Source: Geobacter sp. OR-1 | GTDB taxonomy: Bacteria > Desulfobacterota > Desulfuromonadia > Geobacterales > DSM-12255 | Length of the DNA: 64,000 nt | NCBI RefSeq assembly: GCF_000813145.1 | Contig: NZ_BAZF01000003.1 | Location: forward strand, 186,001-250,000 | Direction: 5' to 3' | Shown: positions 16,616-27,972 of the stretch, piece by piece | Numbering within the stretch: position 1 is the first letter of the stretch | How the letters are laid out: every line of letters starts with the position of its first letter | The notes under the pieces: generated by a model | The model's database searches: none | Seen by the model: only the letters and a program-made list of their open reading frames with translations | Told to the model about the DNA's origin: nothing | Made by a program: the position numbers and the translations under genes

Positions 16616-18379
16616 TCAACAGGGGTAGCCTCCGGTCATTTTACCCCGTCGCCTTCCCCTGACGGAGTTGATCAGCCAGATCTCCTCCGCCTGCCACAGG
16701 TCGGCCGGGTAGAGAACCCTTTCGGCCAGCTCCCCCCGTTCCAGCAGCTCTTCGCGCAATATGCCGGGCAGCAGTCCGCTTGCCAGCGGCGGGGTGATCA
16801 TCTCGCCATTGATCTTCAAAACCAGCGAATTGTAGCTCCCTTCGGTCAGTTCCCCCCGGCTGTTCAGCAGCAGGACCTCGTCGACATCCGGGTGCCGGGC
16901 GCGCGCCGCCTCGTACCGCTCGCGGCAATCAGTCTTGAGGAAGAGCAGCAGATCGTCAGGCTCAGCAGGGTGGTCATTGTCCAGCGCCAGCAGCAGGGGG
17001 GACGGCTCGTCCTGCAACGGTGCCGAGCCCACGGACAGGGTCCCAGTCCGGTCAAGATGAAGGCGGACCTTGCGGATGCCCGGTTTCCGGGACTCCGTAT
17101 CGAGAAGACGTTCGGCTTCGCCACGGTCGCACGGCATACCCAGGCGACCGGCAGACCAGGTCAGGCGGTGCAGATGCCGTTCCCGGCGTGGATAGGTGCC
17201 GTTCTCCAGCCGGAGCGATTCGATCAGCCCGACGGCAGGCAGGGGCGTTGAGGCAAAGGCCCCTTTTGCCAGGCATTCCCGGTACTCATCTGCATGGCTG
17301 CTGTCGGCGGTTATGCCACTGCCGACCCCCAGTATCGTCTGCTGCTTCACATGGTCGGCCAAGAGCGTCCGGATGGCAACGCTAAAGGTCGTCTTGCCGC
17401 CAGGGGCAAGATATCCGATTGCTCCGCAGTAGACCCCGCGGGGCCGGTTCTCCAGTTCGGCGATGATCTCCATCGAGCGACGCTTCGGCGCGCCGGTTAC
17501 GGAGCCGCAGGGGAACAGAGCAGCCAGTAGCTCGGCCAGAGACCGCTCCGGCTTCACTCCTGCGCTGATGGTCGAGGTCATCTGGTGAACGGTGGGATAG
17601 CTTTCCAGGGTGAACAGTTCCGGCACCCGGACCGTCCCGATCTCTGCCACCATGCCGAGGTCGTTGCGCAGCAGATCGACGATCATCAGGTTCTCTGCCC
17701 GCTCTTTCGGGCTCTCTTTGAGCCTGTCGGCCAGCAACCGGTCCTCTGCAGGGAATCGTCCTCTGAGTGCGGTCCCTTTCATGGGGCGCGTCTCGATCTC
17801 CTCCTGGTGCCGGCGGAAAAAAAGTTCCGGAGAAAGGGACAGTATTGCGAACTCACCGGTATCAATATAGGCGGCATAAGGTGGGGGTTGCGACTTTATC
17901 ATCCCGCAGTAGAGCGACAGAGGTGGGCTTGCCGTTTGCCCGGTAAGGGGGAAGGTCAGATTGATCTGGTAGCAGTCGCCTGCGGAGATGTAATCGAGAA
18001 CCTTGCGAGCATCACGCCGGTATTCGGTCAAAGTCTGCGCCGGGCTCAACGGCAGGGGAGGGCAGGTATCGCTTGCGCAGGGGATTGCGGCAACTTCCCG
18101 GAACGAGGCAAACCAGGCGAGCGGCAGACCGGGGAGCGGGGCCTTGGCTGGCAGGATCGGATTTATGGCGCTTGCCGCTTCATAGGAGATAAAGCCGACC
18201 AGGTGGAGCCCCGCAGCGGCGGCTGCCTCGGCTGCGGCGATGGCATTCGCCACCTCGCCGGGATGCCAGGCCGTCAGGGCTGCCTGATGGCCGTCAAACC
18301 CGACCGGACCAGCAAATCCCCAACCAGCTCCGTCGAGGCGGATGAGCGGAGCTCCGGTCGTCCTTTCGGCACTGCACAT
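16616..18379 (-). CDS. pabB: Aminodeoxychorismate synthase component I / aminodeoxychorismate lyase fusion (PabB-PabC)
   Basis: A 587-residue bifunctional enzyme of p-aminobenzoate synthesis, the branch feeding folate. Residues about 1-380 are a chorismate-binding PabB-type domain with the motifs PMKGT, ENLMIVDLLRNDLG and GSVTGAPKRRSMEI. Residues about 385-587 are a class IV aminotransferase-fold PabC domain with Lys in KVRL as the candidate PLP lysine and LLNSRGELTEGSYNSLVL. PabB converts chorismate with ammonia to aminodeoxychorismate, and PabC splits it to p-aminobenzoate and pyruvate. The glutamine amidotransferase partner (PabA) is not in the window. Such fusions are known. The gene diverges from a LysR regulator gene. 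Confidence 0.9.
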   Translation of the reverse strand: MCSAERTTGAPLIRLDGAGWGFAGPVGFDGHQAALTAWHPGEVANAIAAAEAAAAAGLHLVGFISYEAASAINPILPAKAPLPGLPLAWFASFREVAAIPCASDTCPPLPLSPAQTLTEYRRDARKVLDYISAGDCYQINLTFPLTGQTASPPLSLYCGMIKSQPPPYAAYIDTGEFAILSLSPELFFRRHQEEIETRPMKGTALRGRFPAEDRLLADRLKESPKERAENLMIVDLLRNDLGMVAEIGTVRVPELFTLESYPTVHQMTSTISAGVKPERSLAELLAALFPCGSVTGAPKRRSMEIIAELENRPRGVYCGAIGYLAPGGKTTFSVAIRTLLADHVKQQTILGVGSGITADSSHADEYRECLAKGAFASTPLPAVGLIESLRLENGTYPRRERHLHRLTWSAGRLGMPCDRGEAERLLDTESRKPGIRKVRLHLDRTGTLSVGSAPLQDEPSPLLLALDNDHPAEPDDLLLFLKTDCRERYEAARARHPDVDEVLLLNSRGELTEGSYNSLVLKINGEMITPPLASGLLPGILREELLERGELAERVLYPADLWQAEEIWLINSVRGRRRGKMTGGYPC

Positions 18380-18560
18380 GAAATACCCCCGATTCCAGGG
18401 AGAACCGTTCGGCCCCCGGAAACCAACGCCCTTTTAACAGAGCGCCGGAAAAAGGTCAAGCAGCCGGTTCCGATCCGGGCAACGAAAGCCTCGGCTGCTT
18501 TTCATCGCTTCCGAATGGTAACCAGCCAGCCGAAAAAACGATATTGAGATCTTCAACAAA

Positions 18561-18590
18561 AGCGATAGAGTTAACTGATTTTAGCGATAG
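18561..18590 (+). repeat. Direct repeat AGCGATAG, 22-bp period
   Basis: AGCGATAG occurs at 18561-18568 and 18583-18590, two helical turns apart, directly before the LysR-family start codon and within the 220-base divergent region shared with the PabB-PabC gene. It could be an autoregulatory operator. Two short copies can also arise by chance. Confidence 0.35.
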
Positions 18591-18599
18591 GCGGTGGGC

Positions 18600-19496
18600 A
18601 TGAATATTAAGCAACTTGAGGTGTTTGTGGCAATTGTTGAGAGCGGCAGTTTCTCCAAGGGAGCGGAAGCGGTCTGCCTGACGCAATCCACGGCCAGCCA
18701 GCATATTGCGGCCCTGGAGCAGGCAGCTGGGGTCCGGCTGCTCGACAGAACCGGGCGGGGCGCTGTCCCCACCCAGGCGGGCAAGACCCTGCTGCATAGT
18801 TCCAGAAAGGTTCTGGCGGCGTTGCGGGGCGCGGAGCAGGCGATCCGCCGTTTCAGCTGCGCTGAGGATGTCGAACTGCGGGTTGCCGGCAGCAGCATTC
18901 CGGGGACCTACCTGATCCCGGAGGCGGTAGCGCTTTTGCGCAGACAGGCTCCGGGGATCAAGGTCATCGCGGATATCCGGGACAGCCGCGAAGCGCTGGC
19001 GCTCCTCCGTGACGAGACTGTGGAACTGGCAGTTGTTGGTGCGCCTTCCGAAGATTCGGCGTTTGAGTCGGAAGTCGTCGGGAACGATACTGTGCGGCTG
19101 GTCGTGAAACGGGGCCACCCCTGGGGAGAGGCCGGCAGGATCGATGTCTGCGAACTGAAGTCCGAGGTCCTGGTTGCGCGGGAGCAGGGTTCGGGAACCG
19201 GCCGGGCAGTTGCCGAACTGTTGCGCCAAGCTGGGATTGATGGCCGCGAACTCAAGATCGGCGCGGTATTTTCGACCAGCGAGGCGGTCAAGCAGGCGGT
19301 AATAGCCGGATGCGGACCGGCTTTCCTGTCGGAGGTCGCTGTTGCCGGCGAATTGGCCGCCGGTGATCTGATTGCCATAGATCTGGGGGGGATCACGCAA
19401 AAGCGTTTGTTTTCCCTGGTCTGGCGCCGGGGGCGATCCCTCTCTCCGGCGGCGGAGAAATTCCGGGCGGTATTGCGCCAGACGATGCCGGTATAG
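18600..19496 (+). CDS. LysR-family transcriptional regulator
   Basis: A 298-residue regulator. The winged helix-turn-helix is at 1-60 (QLEVFVAIVESGSFSKGAEA then STASQHIAALE), followed by a linker helix and a periplasmic-binding-protein-like effector domain (about 90-298) beginning ELRVAGSSIPGTYLIPEAV. That IPGTYL segment resembles CysB/CbbR-type regulators and those sometimes called selenium-metabolism-associated LysR, which is suggestive given the selenoprotein at 12.2 kb but unproven. An in-frame GTG lies two codons upstream; the ATG fits a LysR N-terminus better. It is divergent from the PabB-PabC gene, and LysR proteins often control the divergent neighbour. ftsK follows. Confidence 0.9.
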   Translation: MNIKQLEVFVAIVESGSFSKGAEAVCLTQSTASQHIAALEQAAGVRLLDRTGRGAVPTQAGKTLLHSSRKVLAALRGAEQAIRRFSCAEDVELRVAGSSIPGTYLIPEAVALLRRQAPGIKVIADIRDSREALALLRDETVELAVVGAPSEDSAFESEVVGNDTVRLVVKRGHPWGEAGRIDVCELKSEVLVAREQGSGTGRAVAELLRQAGIDGRELKIGAVFSTSEAVKQAVIAGCGPAFLSEVAVAGELAAGDLIAIDLGGITQKRLFSLVWRRGRSLSPAAEKFRAVLRQTMPV

Positions 19497-19580
19497 AGAT
19501 GATTGTGTGTGACATCCTTTTGTGATACTAATCTACGGATTGTCAAAACTACTGGCGTTGCCCGATTTATAGGGATTTTC

Positions 19581-21856
19581 ATGGACGATCAAGCACCGAA
19601 AAAAGAGAAGCTGACCAGCGAAATCAAGGGGATGCTGCTTGGCGCCGCCGGTTTGTTCGTGCTGGTGGCGCTGGTTTCGTTCAACGCTGACGATCTCTCG
19701 TTCAATACCTTTTCCACGGAAGCGGGGGTACATAACTTCGGCGGCAGGCTCGGGGCGCAGGTGGCCGACCTGCTTCTGCAGTTCTTCGGCGTTGCTGCGT
19801 ACGTCGTTGCCGGTGCCATGCTCTATACCTCGTACCGGCTGCTCCGGTTCAAGGAGCTGAAGATAACGGTCTACAAGGTGATCGCCTTTTTCGGGCTGAT
19901 GGTATCTCTCTCCGCCCTGTTCGCCTTCAATATCGAGTTCACGGCCCTGTTCGGCCAGCGGATCCCCACCGGCGGGGCCATCGGGTACAAGACCGTCACC
20001 ATGCTCAAGGGTCTGCTCGGTGTTGCCGGGGCGCTGCTTCTGCTGCTGCCGGTTCTGGCGGCATCGATTACGATCATGTCCCGGTTCTCCTTTGTCCTGT
20101 TTGCCGACTGGTGGATCAACTCCATGGGAGACCGGTGGGCACGTTACCGGGAGAAGCAGGCGTTGAACCGGGAGATCATGAAGGACGCCAAGCCCAGGGA
20201 GAGCGACAAGCCCGAACCGCTGATCAAGCCGGTCCCGGTGAATATCCCGGCTCCGCCGAAATCGATGAAAAAGGAAAAGCAGGAGGCCGAGAAGCTCAAG
20301 CCCCAGCAGGAGCTGTTCGACTTTGCCAAGAACGAAGACGGTTTCCGCACCCCGCCGCTGTCGCTGCTCGATCCCCCGCCGGCAAGCAGCCGCAAGGTTG
20401 ACAAGGAAGTGCTCACCATGAATGCGCGGCTGCTGGAGAAGAAGCTGCGTGATTTCGGCGTGGACGGCGAAGTGGTGGAGATCTGTCCCGGCCCGGTGGT
20501 CACCATGTATGAATTCGCTCCCGGCCCCGGGATCAAGGTCAGCAAAATCGCCGGGCTGGCCGACGATCTCTCCATGGCGCTCCAGGCCTTGTCGATCCGG
20601 ATCGTTGCCCCGATTCCCGGGAAAGGGGTGGTCGGTATCGAGCTCCCCAACCGCGACCGGGAGATGGTCTCGCTCAAGGAGATCTTCACCAGCGAGGAGT
20701 TCCAGAAGGGGAAATACAAACTGCCGCTGGCTCTGGGAAAGGATATCGCCGGCCTGCCGCTGGTGACCGACCTGGCCAAGATGCCGCACCTGCTGGTGGC
20801 CGGTGCCACCGGCTCGGGCAAGTCGGTCTCGATCAACACCATGATCCTGTCGCTTCTGTACACCCACACGCCGAAAGATGTCCGGATCATCATGGTCGAC
20901 CCCAAGATGCTGGAGCTGTCGGTCTATGACGGCATCCCCCATCTGCTGCTGCCGGTGGTGACCAACCCGAAAAAGCGTCCATCTCGCTCCGCTGGGCAGT
21001 AGAGGAGATGGGGCGGCGCTATCGTCTGATGGCCGATAAGGGGGTCAGGAACATCGACTCCTACAACCGGGCGCTGGAAAAGCAGGAAAAGGAGATCGAG
21101 GAGCTCAAGTCCCAGGATATTCTGCTCGTTGACGAGGTCGTGGAGCCTGAGACCGACGATGCGGCCATCCAGGCCTTTCTCGACAAGGAAGAGGCGCTGG
21201 AGCACGGCCACCTGCCGTACATCGTCGTCATTGTCGACGAGCTGGCCGACCTGATGATGGTGGCTGGCCGGGAAATCGAAGAGTCGATCGCGCGGCTGGC
21301 CCAGATGGCTCGCGCCGCCGGTATCCACCTGATCCTCGCCACCCAGCGGCCGTCCGTGGATGTCATCACCGGCCTGATCAAGGCCAACTTCCCGGCGCGA
21401 GTCTCGTTCCAGGTGTCGAGCAAGATCGACTCCCGCACCATCCTCGACTGCAACGGCGCGGAATCGCTGCTGGGAGCGGGCGACATGCTGTTCCTGCCGC
21501 CCGGCACCTCAAAGCTGCAGCGAAGCCACGGCGCCTTCGTCTCCGATGCCGAGGTGCAGCGGGTGGTCGATTTCCTCAAGAAGCAGGGGAAGCCGGTCTA
21601 CGACAAGTCGATCCTGGAAGTCAAGGTCGGCGACGACAAGAGCGGCAGCGACGACGAAGAGATGGACGAGCGGTACGACGATGCCGTGGCCCTGGTGGCC
21701 GAAGCCAAGCAGGCCTCCATATCCATGATCCAGCGCCGCCTGCGGATCGGCTACAACCGGGCGGCCCGGATCATCGAGAAGATGGAACAGGAAGGGATCG
21801 TCGGCCCCTCCGACGGCACCAGCAAGCCGCGGGAAGTGTTCATCAACAAGCTGTAG
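19581..21856 (+). CDS. ftsK: DNA translocase FtsK/SpoIIIE, apparent frameshift
   Basis: A chromosome-segregation motor at the division septum, 758 residues after correcting one base. The N-terminal part has four membrane helices (about residues 15-180), then a Pro/Lys-rich linker (about 205-265). The translocase domain has Walker A GATGSGKS and Walker [11 protein letters not shown], and a C-terminal gamma winged helix ([20 protein letters not shown]). The frame breaks at a run of five A (20970-20974). Six A would restore [16 protein letters not shown], the conserved continuation; as given, a stop occurs at 21002. Because the downstream half is perfectly conserved and ftsK is normally essential, I read this as a sequencing deletion. 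AGGGA precedes the ATG. The linker is short compared with enterobacterial FtsK. Confidence 0.9.
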
Positions 21857-21880
21857 AATGAGGCCGCAGGGAGAGATTAT

Positions 21881-22447
21881 ATGACCCATTGTCGCAAGGA
21901 AAATCTGGTTCACTTTGCCGTGACCATCATCAGCAAGGACCGGCCCGGTATCGTGGCCGACGTGACCGAGGTGCTGTTCAGGCTGGGGTGCAATATCGAG
22001 GACTCCAGCTGCACCATGCTGGGCGGGGATTTTGCCATGATCCTGATCGTGTCCCACGAAAAGCCGTTCACAAAGTCCAAACTGGTGGACGAATTCAAGG
22101 GGCTGAACGAACGTACCGGCCTGGTCACCTATGTCCGGACCCTGTCGGAAGCGGAGATCTGCCCGGTGAAGGAGGAGGGCGAACTCTGCCTGATCTCGGT
22201 TTACGGTTCTGATCAGCCCGGGATCGTGTACCGGGTTACCAGGGTGCTTGCCGATCTGAAGGTGAACATCGCCGACCTCAACACCAAGCTGATCGGCACT
22301 GTCGAGGAGCCGGTCTATGTGCTGATGCTGGAGGCGACCCTGCCGGCGGGCGTCAGCATCGATGATATCTCCAGCCTGCTGGAAAATCTGCGGAAGGAGC
22401 TGAAGGTGGAGATCACGGTGCGAAGCATCACCCCGGTCTCCCTCTGA
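21881..22447 (+). CDS. Tandem ACT-domain protein (GcvR-like)
   Basis: A 188-residue cytoplasmic protein made of two ACT domains. The first, about 10-90, contains AVTIISKDRPGIVADVTEVL; the second, about 102-182, contains ISVYGSDQPGIVYRVTRVL. Both have the DxPGIV turn that contacts amino-acid ligands. The layout is that of the glycine cleavage regulator GcvR and related ACT-ACT proteins, which lack a DNA-binding domain and act through partners. It starts 24 bases after ftsK and ends four bases before peptide deformylase, so all three are probably co-transcribed. Ligand and partner cannot be read from the sequence. Confidence 0.85.
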   Translation: MTHCRKENLVHFAVTIISKDRPGIVADVTEVLFRLGCNIEDSSCTMLGGDFAMILIVSHEKPFTKSKLVDEFKGLNERTGLVTYVRTLSEAEICPVKEEGELCLISVYGSDQPGIVYRVTRVLADLKVNIADLNTKLIGTVEEPVYVLMLEATLPAGVSIDDISSLLENLRKELKVEITVRSITPVSL

Positions 22448-22451
22448 TACG

Positions 22452-22958
22452 ATGCCGAGTCAGAAGATACTGCTATATCCTCATCCGATTCTCAAAAAAT
22501 TGGCTCACCAAGTGGATGTCGTTGATGGCGAAATCCGGGGGCTGATCGAAGACCTGATCGACACCATGCGTGAAGGCCCCGGTTCCGTAGGGGTTGCCGC
22601 GCCCCAGATCGGGGTTTCGCTGCGGGTCTGCGTGGTGGACGTCTCCAACAGCAAGCTCGGCAGGGACAATAACCATGGCTTGCTGGCGCTGGTGAATCCC
22701 GAGATTGTCGAGCGCGACGGCGAGGCGGTAATGAGAGAAGGGTGCATGAGCGTGCCGGATTACACCGGCGACGTGGTGCGCGCAACGCGGATTGTCGTGC
22801 GTTATCTGGACATCTGGGGAACGACGCGGGAGGTTGAGGCAACCGGTTTCGAGGCAGTCGCCATGCAGCATGAAATCGATCATCTGGACGGGATGCTGTT
22901 TCTGGACCGGATCGCTTCCATCAAAACCGGTCTTTTCCGGAGGAAGAGTTACCGTTAG
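22452..22958 (+). CDS. def: Peptide deformylase
   Basis: A 168-residue metalloenzyme that removes the formyl group from the initiator methionine of new proteins. All three catalytic motifs are present: GVAAPQIG (motif 1), EGCMSVP with the metal-binding Cys (motif 2) and HEIDHLDG with two metal-binding His and the catalytic Glu (motif 3). The length is typical. The start MPSQKILLYPHP is four bases from the previous stop. The last 38 bases overlap the end of the convergent histidine kinase gene. No methionyl-tRNA formyltransferase gene follows, unlike in many genomes where def and fmt are paired. Confidence 0.97.
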   Translation: MPSQKILLYPHPILKKLAHQVDVVDGEIRGLIEDLIDTMREGPGSVGVAAPQIGVSLRVCVVDVSNSKLGRDNNHGLLALVNPEIVERDGEAVMREGCMSVPDYTGDVVRATRIVVRYLDIWGTTREVEATGFEAVAMQHEIDHLDGMLFLDRIASIKTGLFRRKSYR

Positions 22959-25665
22959 CCCCCACGGCGCTAAGGGTGAAATAAAAGGTTGCGCCTTTGT
23001 CCGGCGCCGCCTCTGCCCAGATTTTTCCCCCATGTTTTTCGATGACCCGCTGAACGGTTGCCAGCCCGAAGCCGATCCCTTCGAACTCGGTCTCGGAATG
23101 CAGCCGGCAAAACGGGACAAAGAGATTCTTGGTATACTCCATGTCGAACCCTGCCCCGTTATCGCGGACGAAATAAACGATTTCGCCATCCCTCTCCGTC
23201 TGCCCGAATTCAACGACTGCTCTGATGGTCTTTTCCGTGAATTTGACGGCATTGCCCAGGAGGTTTCGCATGCAGATCTCCAGCATGTCCGGGTCTCCCT
23301 GGACAACGATCTCCGGGGGTATGATGGCCTTAATGCTGCGGCCGCCGCTATCCTCGACGAGTTCGTTCATTACCTGTGTCGCAATGCCGGAAAGGTTGAC
23401 CGGCATCAGTGCCATCTCGGCGCGTGACAGACGATTCAGTGTCAGGAGGCTGTCTATGACCGTTTTGAGGCGGTTGCTGGCAGTTTCTATCCGTTCGGCA
23501 CAGTAAACAAGAAGATCAGAGTCCGGATTGCCGGCGACCTCTTTTATGGTACTGCTGAACCCTTCAAGCCGGGCGATCGGGGCGCGTATTTCATGGGAAA
23601 TCGAGTAACAGAAGCTTTCCAGTTCGCTGTTCATCCGCTCGAGTTCAGCGGTTCGTATTGCCACGCGGTTCTCCAGCTCTGAATTCAGAAGGTGCAGCTC
23701 AGCTTCCATTTGCTTTCGTTCGGAGATGAAACGCGCCTGTTGAATATTCTGGTAGGCCGTTGCGGAGAGCTGGTTGGCTAGGGTGAAGAGGGCTCTGGCA
23801 ACAGCCTCGAATTTTTCGTGCGACATGGAGGGTACTTCGCGGAACGCCGCCAGCAACTCCTGTTCATCGGCGCCAATCTCCCGGGCATACTCGCGCATCC
23901 TCTCCTCAGTCTGAGTCTCGTCGCGCACCTGGCCGATGAGCCAATTGGCAATATGCCGTCCGCCAACCGAAATACCGGCGCCCGCATCCCATAAGCCGCC
24001 ACTCATGCAGGGCTGAATTGCCGGTCCTCTGTGGGAAAGACGCCCCAGTATTGCGTCGGATTTGTAACAGTTTGCCAGCCCCTTTTCGGTTTTGCGGATA
24101 ATATCGAAGCACAGCCGGCAGAAGTTGCTCGGTTGCGTGATCGGTGTGCCATCAGGGTATGTAATTATTGAGGCAACCCCGGTGGCCTGGGCAAACTCAT
24201 CCTGCAGACGCTGGATATCGTTCAGGTTGAACAGGTCTTCAAAATCGATGCTCCAGTTGTCATCCAGAGGCCGGGTCAACGACAGAATCCGTTTTTCCAA
24301 TGCCTCCTCAGCCTGTTTTTGCTCGGTAATGTCACGCACCATGCCGGTTGACCTGATGATGTGCCCTTCTTCATTGCGGATATGGAAACAACTTTCAAAA
24401 ACCATCCGGACTTCCCCGGTCTTTTCCCGGATTATCCGGTGTTCGATCTCGTACCGGGCATTTCCTGCGTCTATCGATTCAGAGTATGCTTTTTTGACCA
24501 GTTCGCGATCTTCCGGGTGGACCATTTCGAGGAAATCTTCATAGGTCGGTTCGAACGCCTGCGGTTCGTGCCCGAAAATCCGATAGACCTCGTCGGACCA
24601 GGAGAGCCGGTTTGAGGTGAGATCGAGCGACCAGGAGCCGACATGGGATATCTCTTCGGCCATCCGCAGCAGTTCTTCGCTCTCGACAATTCCCACGACC
24701 ATCTGCCGGATCTCTTCGTTGGTCTCTTTGAGCCGATTGGTCATGATGTTGAAGGACCTGGTCAGGTCGCCGGTCTCGTCATCGGCCTGCAACGGCAATT
24801 CCTGATCCAGATCGCCGGCGATGATGGTTTCGACACCCTTCTGGAGCTGCTTTAAAGGACGGGCGATGGTCAGGGCGAGTGCAACGCCGAGCATGCCGAT
24901 AAGGCAGGAGATAATAGCTCCGGCAATGCTCAGGATTGTCATCATCCGCTTTTGGCCGCCGTTAAGAACCTCCCGGTACATCTGCAGCTCATCTTCATAG
25001 ACACTTACGCCGATCACCCAGTCCAGCGGCTCGAAATAGGCGAGTCGCGCCACTTTCCAGCGCGGCAACCGTTCGCCCCGGTTTTGCCAGCGGTAACGCT
25101 CGGTTGCAAGCGCTCCCCTGGGCAAGACTGTTGCCTTGGCAACGATGATCTTGATTATCGGGTTGCCATCCGAATCTCTGGTTTCCCAGATGTCTTCGCC
25201 GTCTCTCACCCCTCGCTGGGATATTACGTATTGTCCCCTGTTCGCCCCCTTTCCCCGCAGAATATAGACATAACCTGACTGTCCCAGTTTAATGGCCGTG
25301 ATCACCTTGCGAATGTTTGCCACGATCTCCTGCTCGTTTGCCATGGCCGGGAGCAGGATTGACGCCGCTCCGGGCTCCACGGTCCTGGCGGATCGATCCG
25401 GTATTTGTCCGGCTGCCTTACGGCTGACAGCGAGTCTGTACCGGGCGGCTTCATATTCGTTGCTGACGAGATTGTATACCCCTTCGGTGACATGATTGAG
25501 ATCCGATTCGATCAACCTGTCCACTTCGGCTTTTGCAAGCGCGTTGTACTGGCTGCTCTGCCACATTGCCAGAGTTACCAGGGCTGCCGCGGTGATCACA
25601 ACGCTGCCAGCGCCAAGCAGGGCGATTTTGATGCTCAATCTGAGATTTTTGAATTCCTTGAGCAT
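22921..25665 (-). CDS. Membrane sensor histidine kinase with Cache, HAMP, PAS and PocR domains
   Basis: A kinase of about 914 residues. Helix 1 (about 13-35) and helix 2 (about 240-267) flank a periplasmic Cache-type sensor containing KLGQSGYVYILRGKG and FEPLDWVIGVSVYEDE. Then follow HAMP (270-320), PAS (335-455) and a PocR domain (about 470-640) with its cysteines in FCRLCF, ANCYKSD and QPCMSGG. The dimerisation His near residue 691 lies in SISHEIRAPIARL, and the ATPase domain has NLLGNAVKFTE and DNGAGFD. PocR domains bind small hydrocarbon-derived ligands such as diols in known cases. I choose the ATG at 25665; an in-frame GTG lies six codons upstream. No response regulator is adjacent. Confidence 0.9.
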   Translation of the reverse strand: MLKEFKNLRLSIKIALLGAGSVVITAAALVTLAMWQSSQYNALAKAEVDRLIESDLNHVTEGVYNLVSNEYEAARYRLAVSRKAAGQIPDRSARTVEPGAASILLPAMANEQEIVANIRKVITAIKLGQSGYVYILRGKGANRGQYVISQRGVRDGEDIWETRDSDGNPIIKIIVAKATVLPRGALATERYRWQNRGERLPRWKVARLAYFEPLDWVIGVSVYEDELQMYREVLNGGQKRMMTILSIAGAIISCLIGMLGVALALTIARPLKQLQKGVETIIAGDLDQELPLQADDETGDLTRSFNIMTNRLKETNEEIRQMVVGIVESEELLRMAEEISHVGSWSLDLTSNRLSWSDEVYRIFGHEPQAFEPTYEDFLEMVHPEDRELVKKAYSESIDAGNARYEIEHRIIREKTGEVRMVFESCFHIRNEEGHIIRSTGMVRDITEQKQAEEALEKRILSLTRPLDDNWSIDFEDLFNLNDIQRLQDEFAQATGVASIITYPDGTPITQPSNFCRLCFDIIRKTEKGLANCYKSDAILGRLSHRGPAIQPCMSGGLWDAGAGISVGGRHIANWLIGQVRDETQTEERMREYAREIGADEQELLAAFREVPSMSHEKFEAVARALFTLANQLSATAYQNIQQARFISERKQMEAELHLLNSELENRVAIRTAELERMNSELESFCYSISHEIRAPIARLEGFSSTIKEVAGNPDSDLLVYCAERIETASNRLKTVIDSLLTLNRLSRAEMALMPVNLSGIATQVMNELVEDSGGRSIKAIIPPEIVVQGDPDMLEICMRNLLGNAVKFTEKTIRAVVEFGQTERDGEIVYFVRDNGAGFDMEYTKNLFVPFCRLHSETEFEGIGFGLATVQRVIEKHGGKIWAEAAPDKGATFYFTLSAVGANGNSSSGKDRF

Positions 25666-25833
25666 GGCGATCCAATAGCGCACTTATTGAAGTACCATAA
25701 AATTCTCTCTCCAATAAGGGCCATGTCAAGGATGCTTCCATTTGGAGTCGGCTGACAAGAGGCAGTCAAACGATCGGGAAGATACGAGTATGAAGCGGGG
25801 GCAGGGGAAATAAAGGTTTAATAACGTTGCTGA

Positions 25834-27968
<2,135 letters not shown>

Positions 27969-27972
<4 letters not shown>

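Noticed and set aside
19533-20942. A 469-codon minus-strand frame opposite ftsK
   Set aside because: The product is His/Arg/Gln-rich shadow sequence, and the plus strand encodes conserved FtsK motifs.
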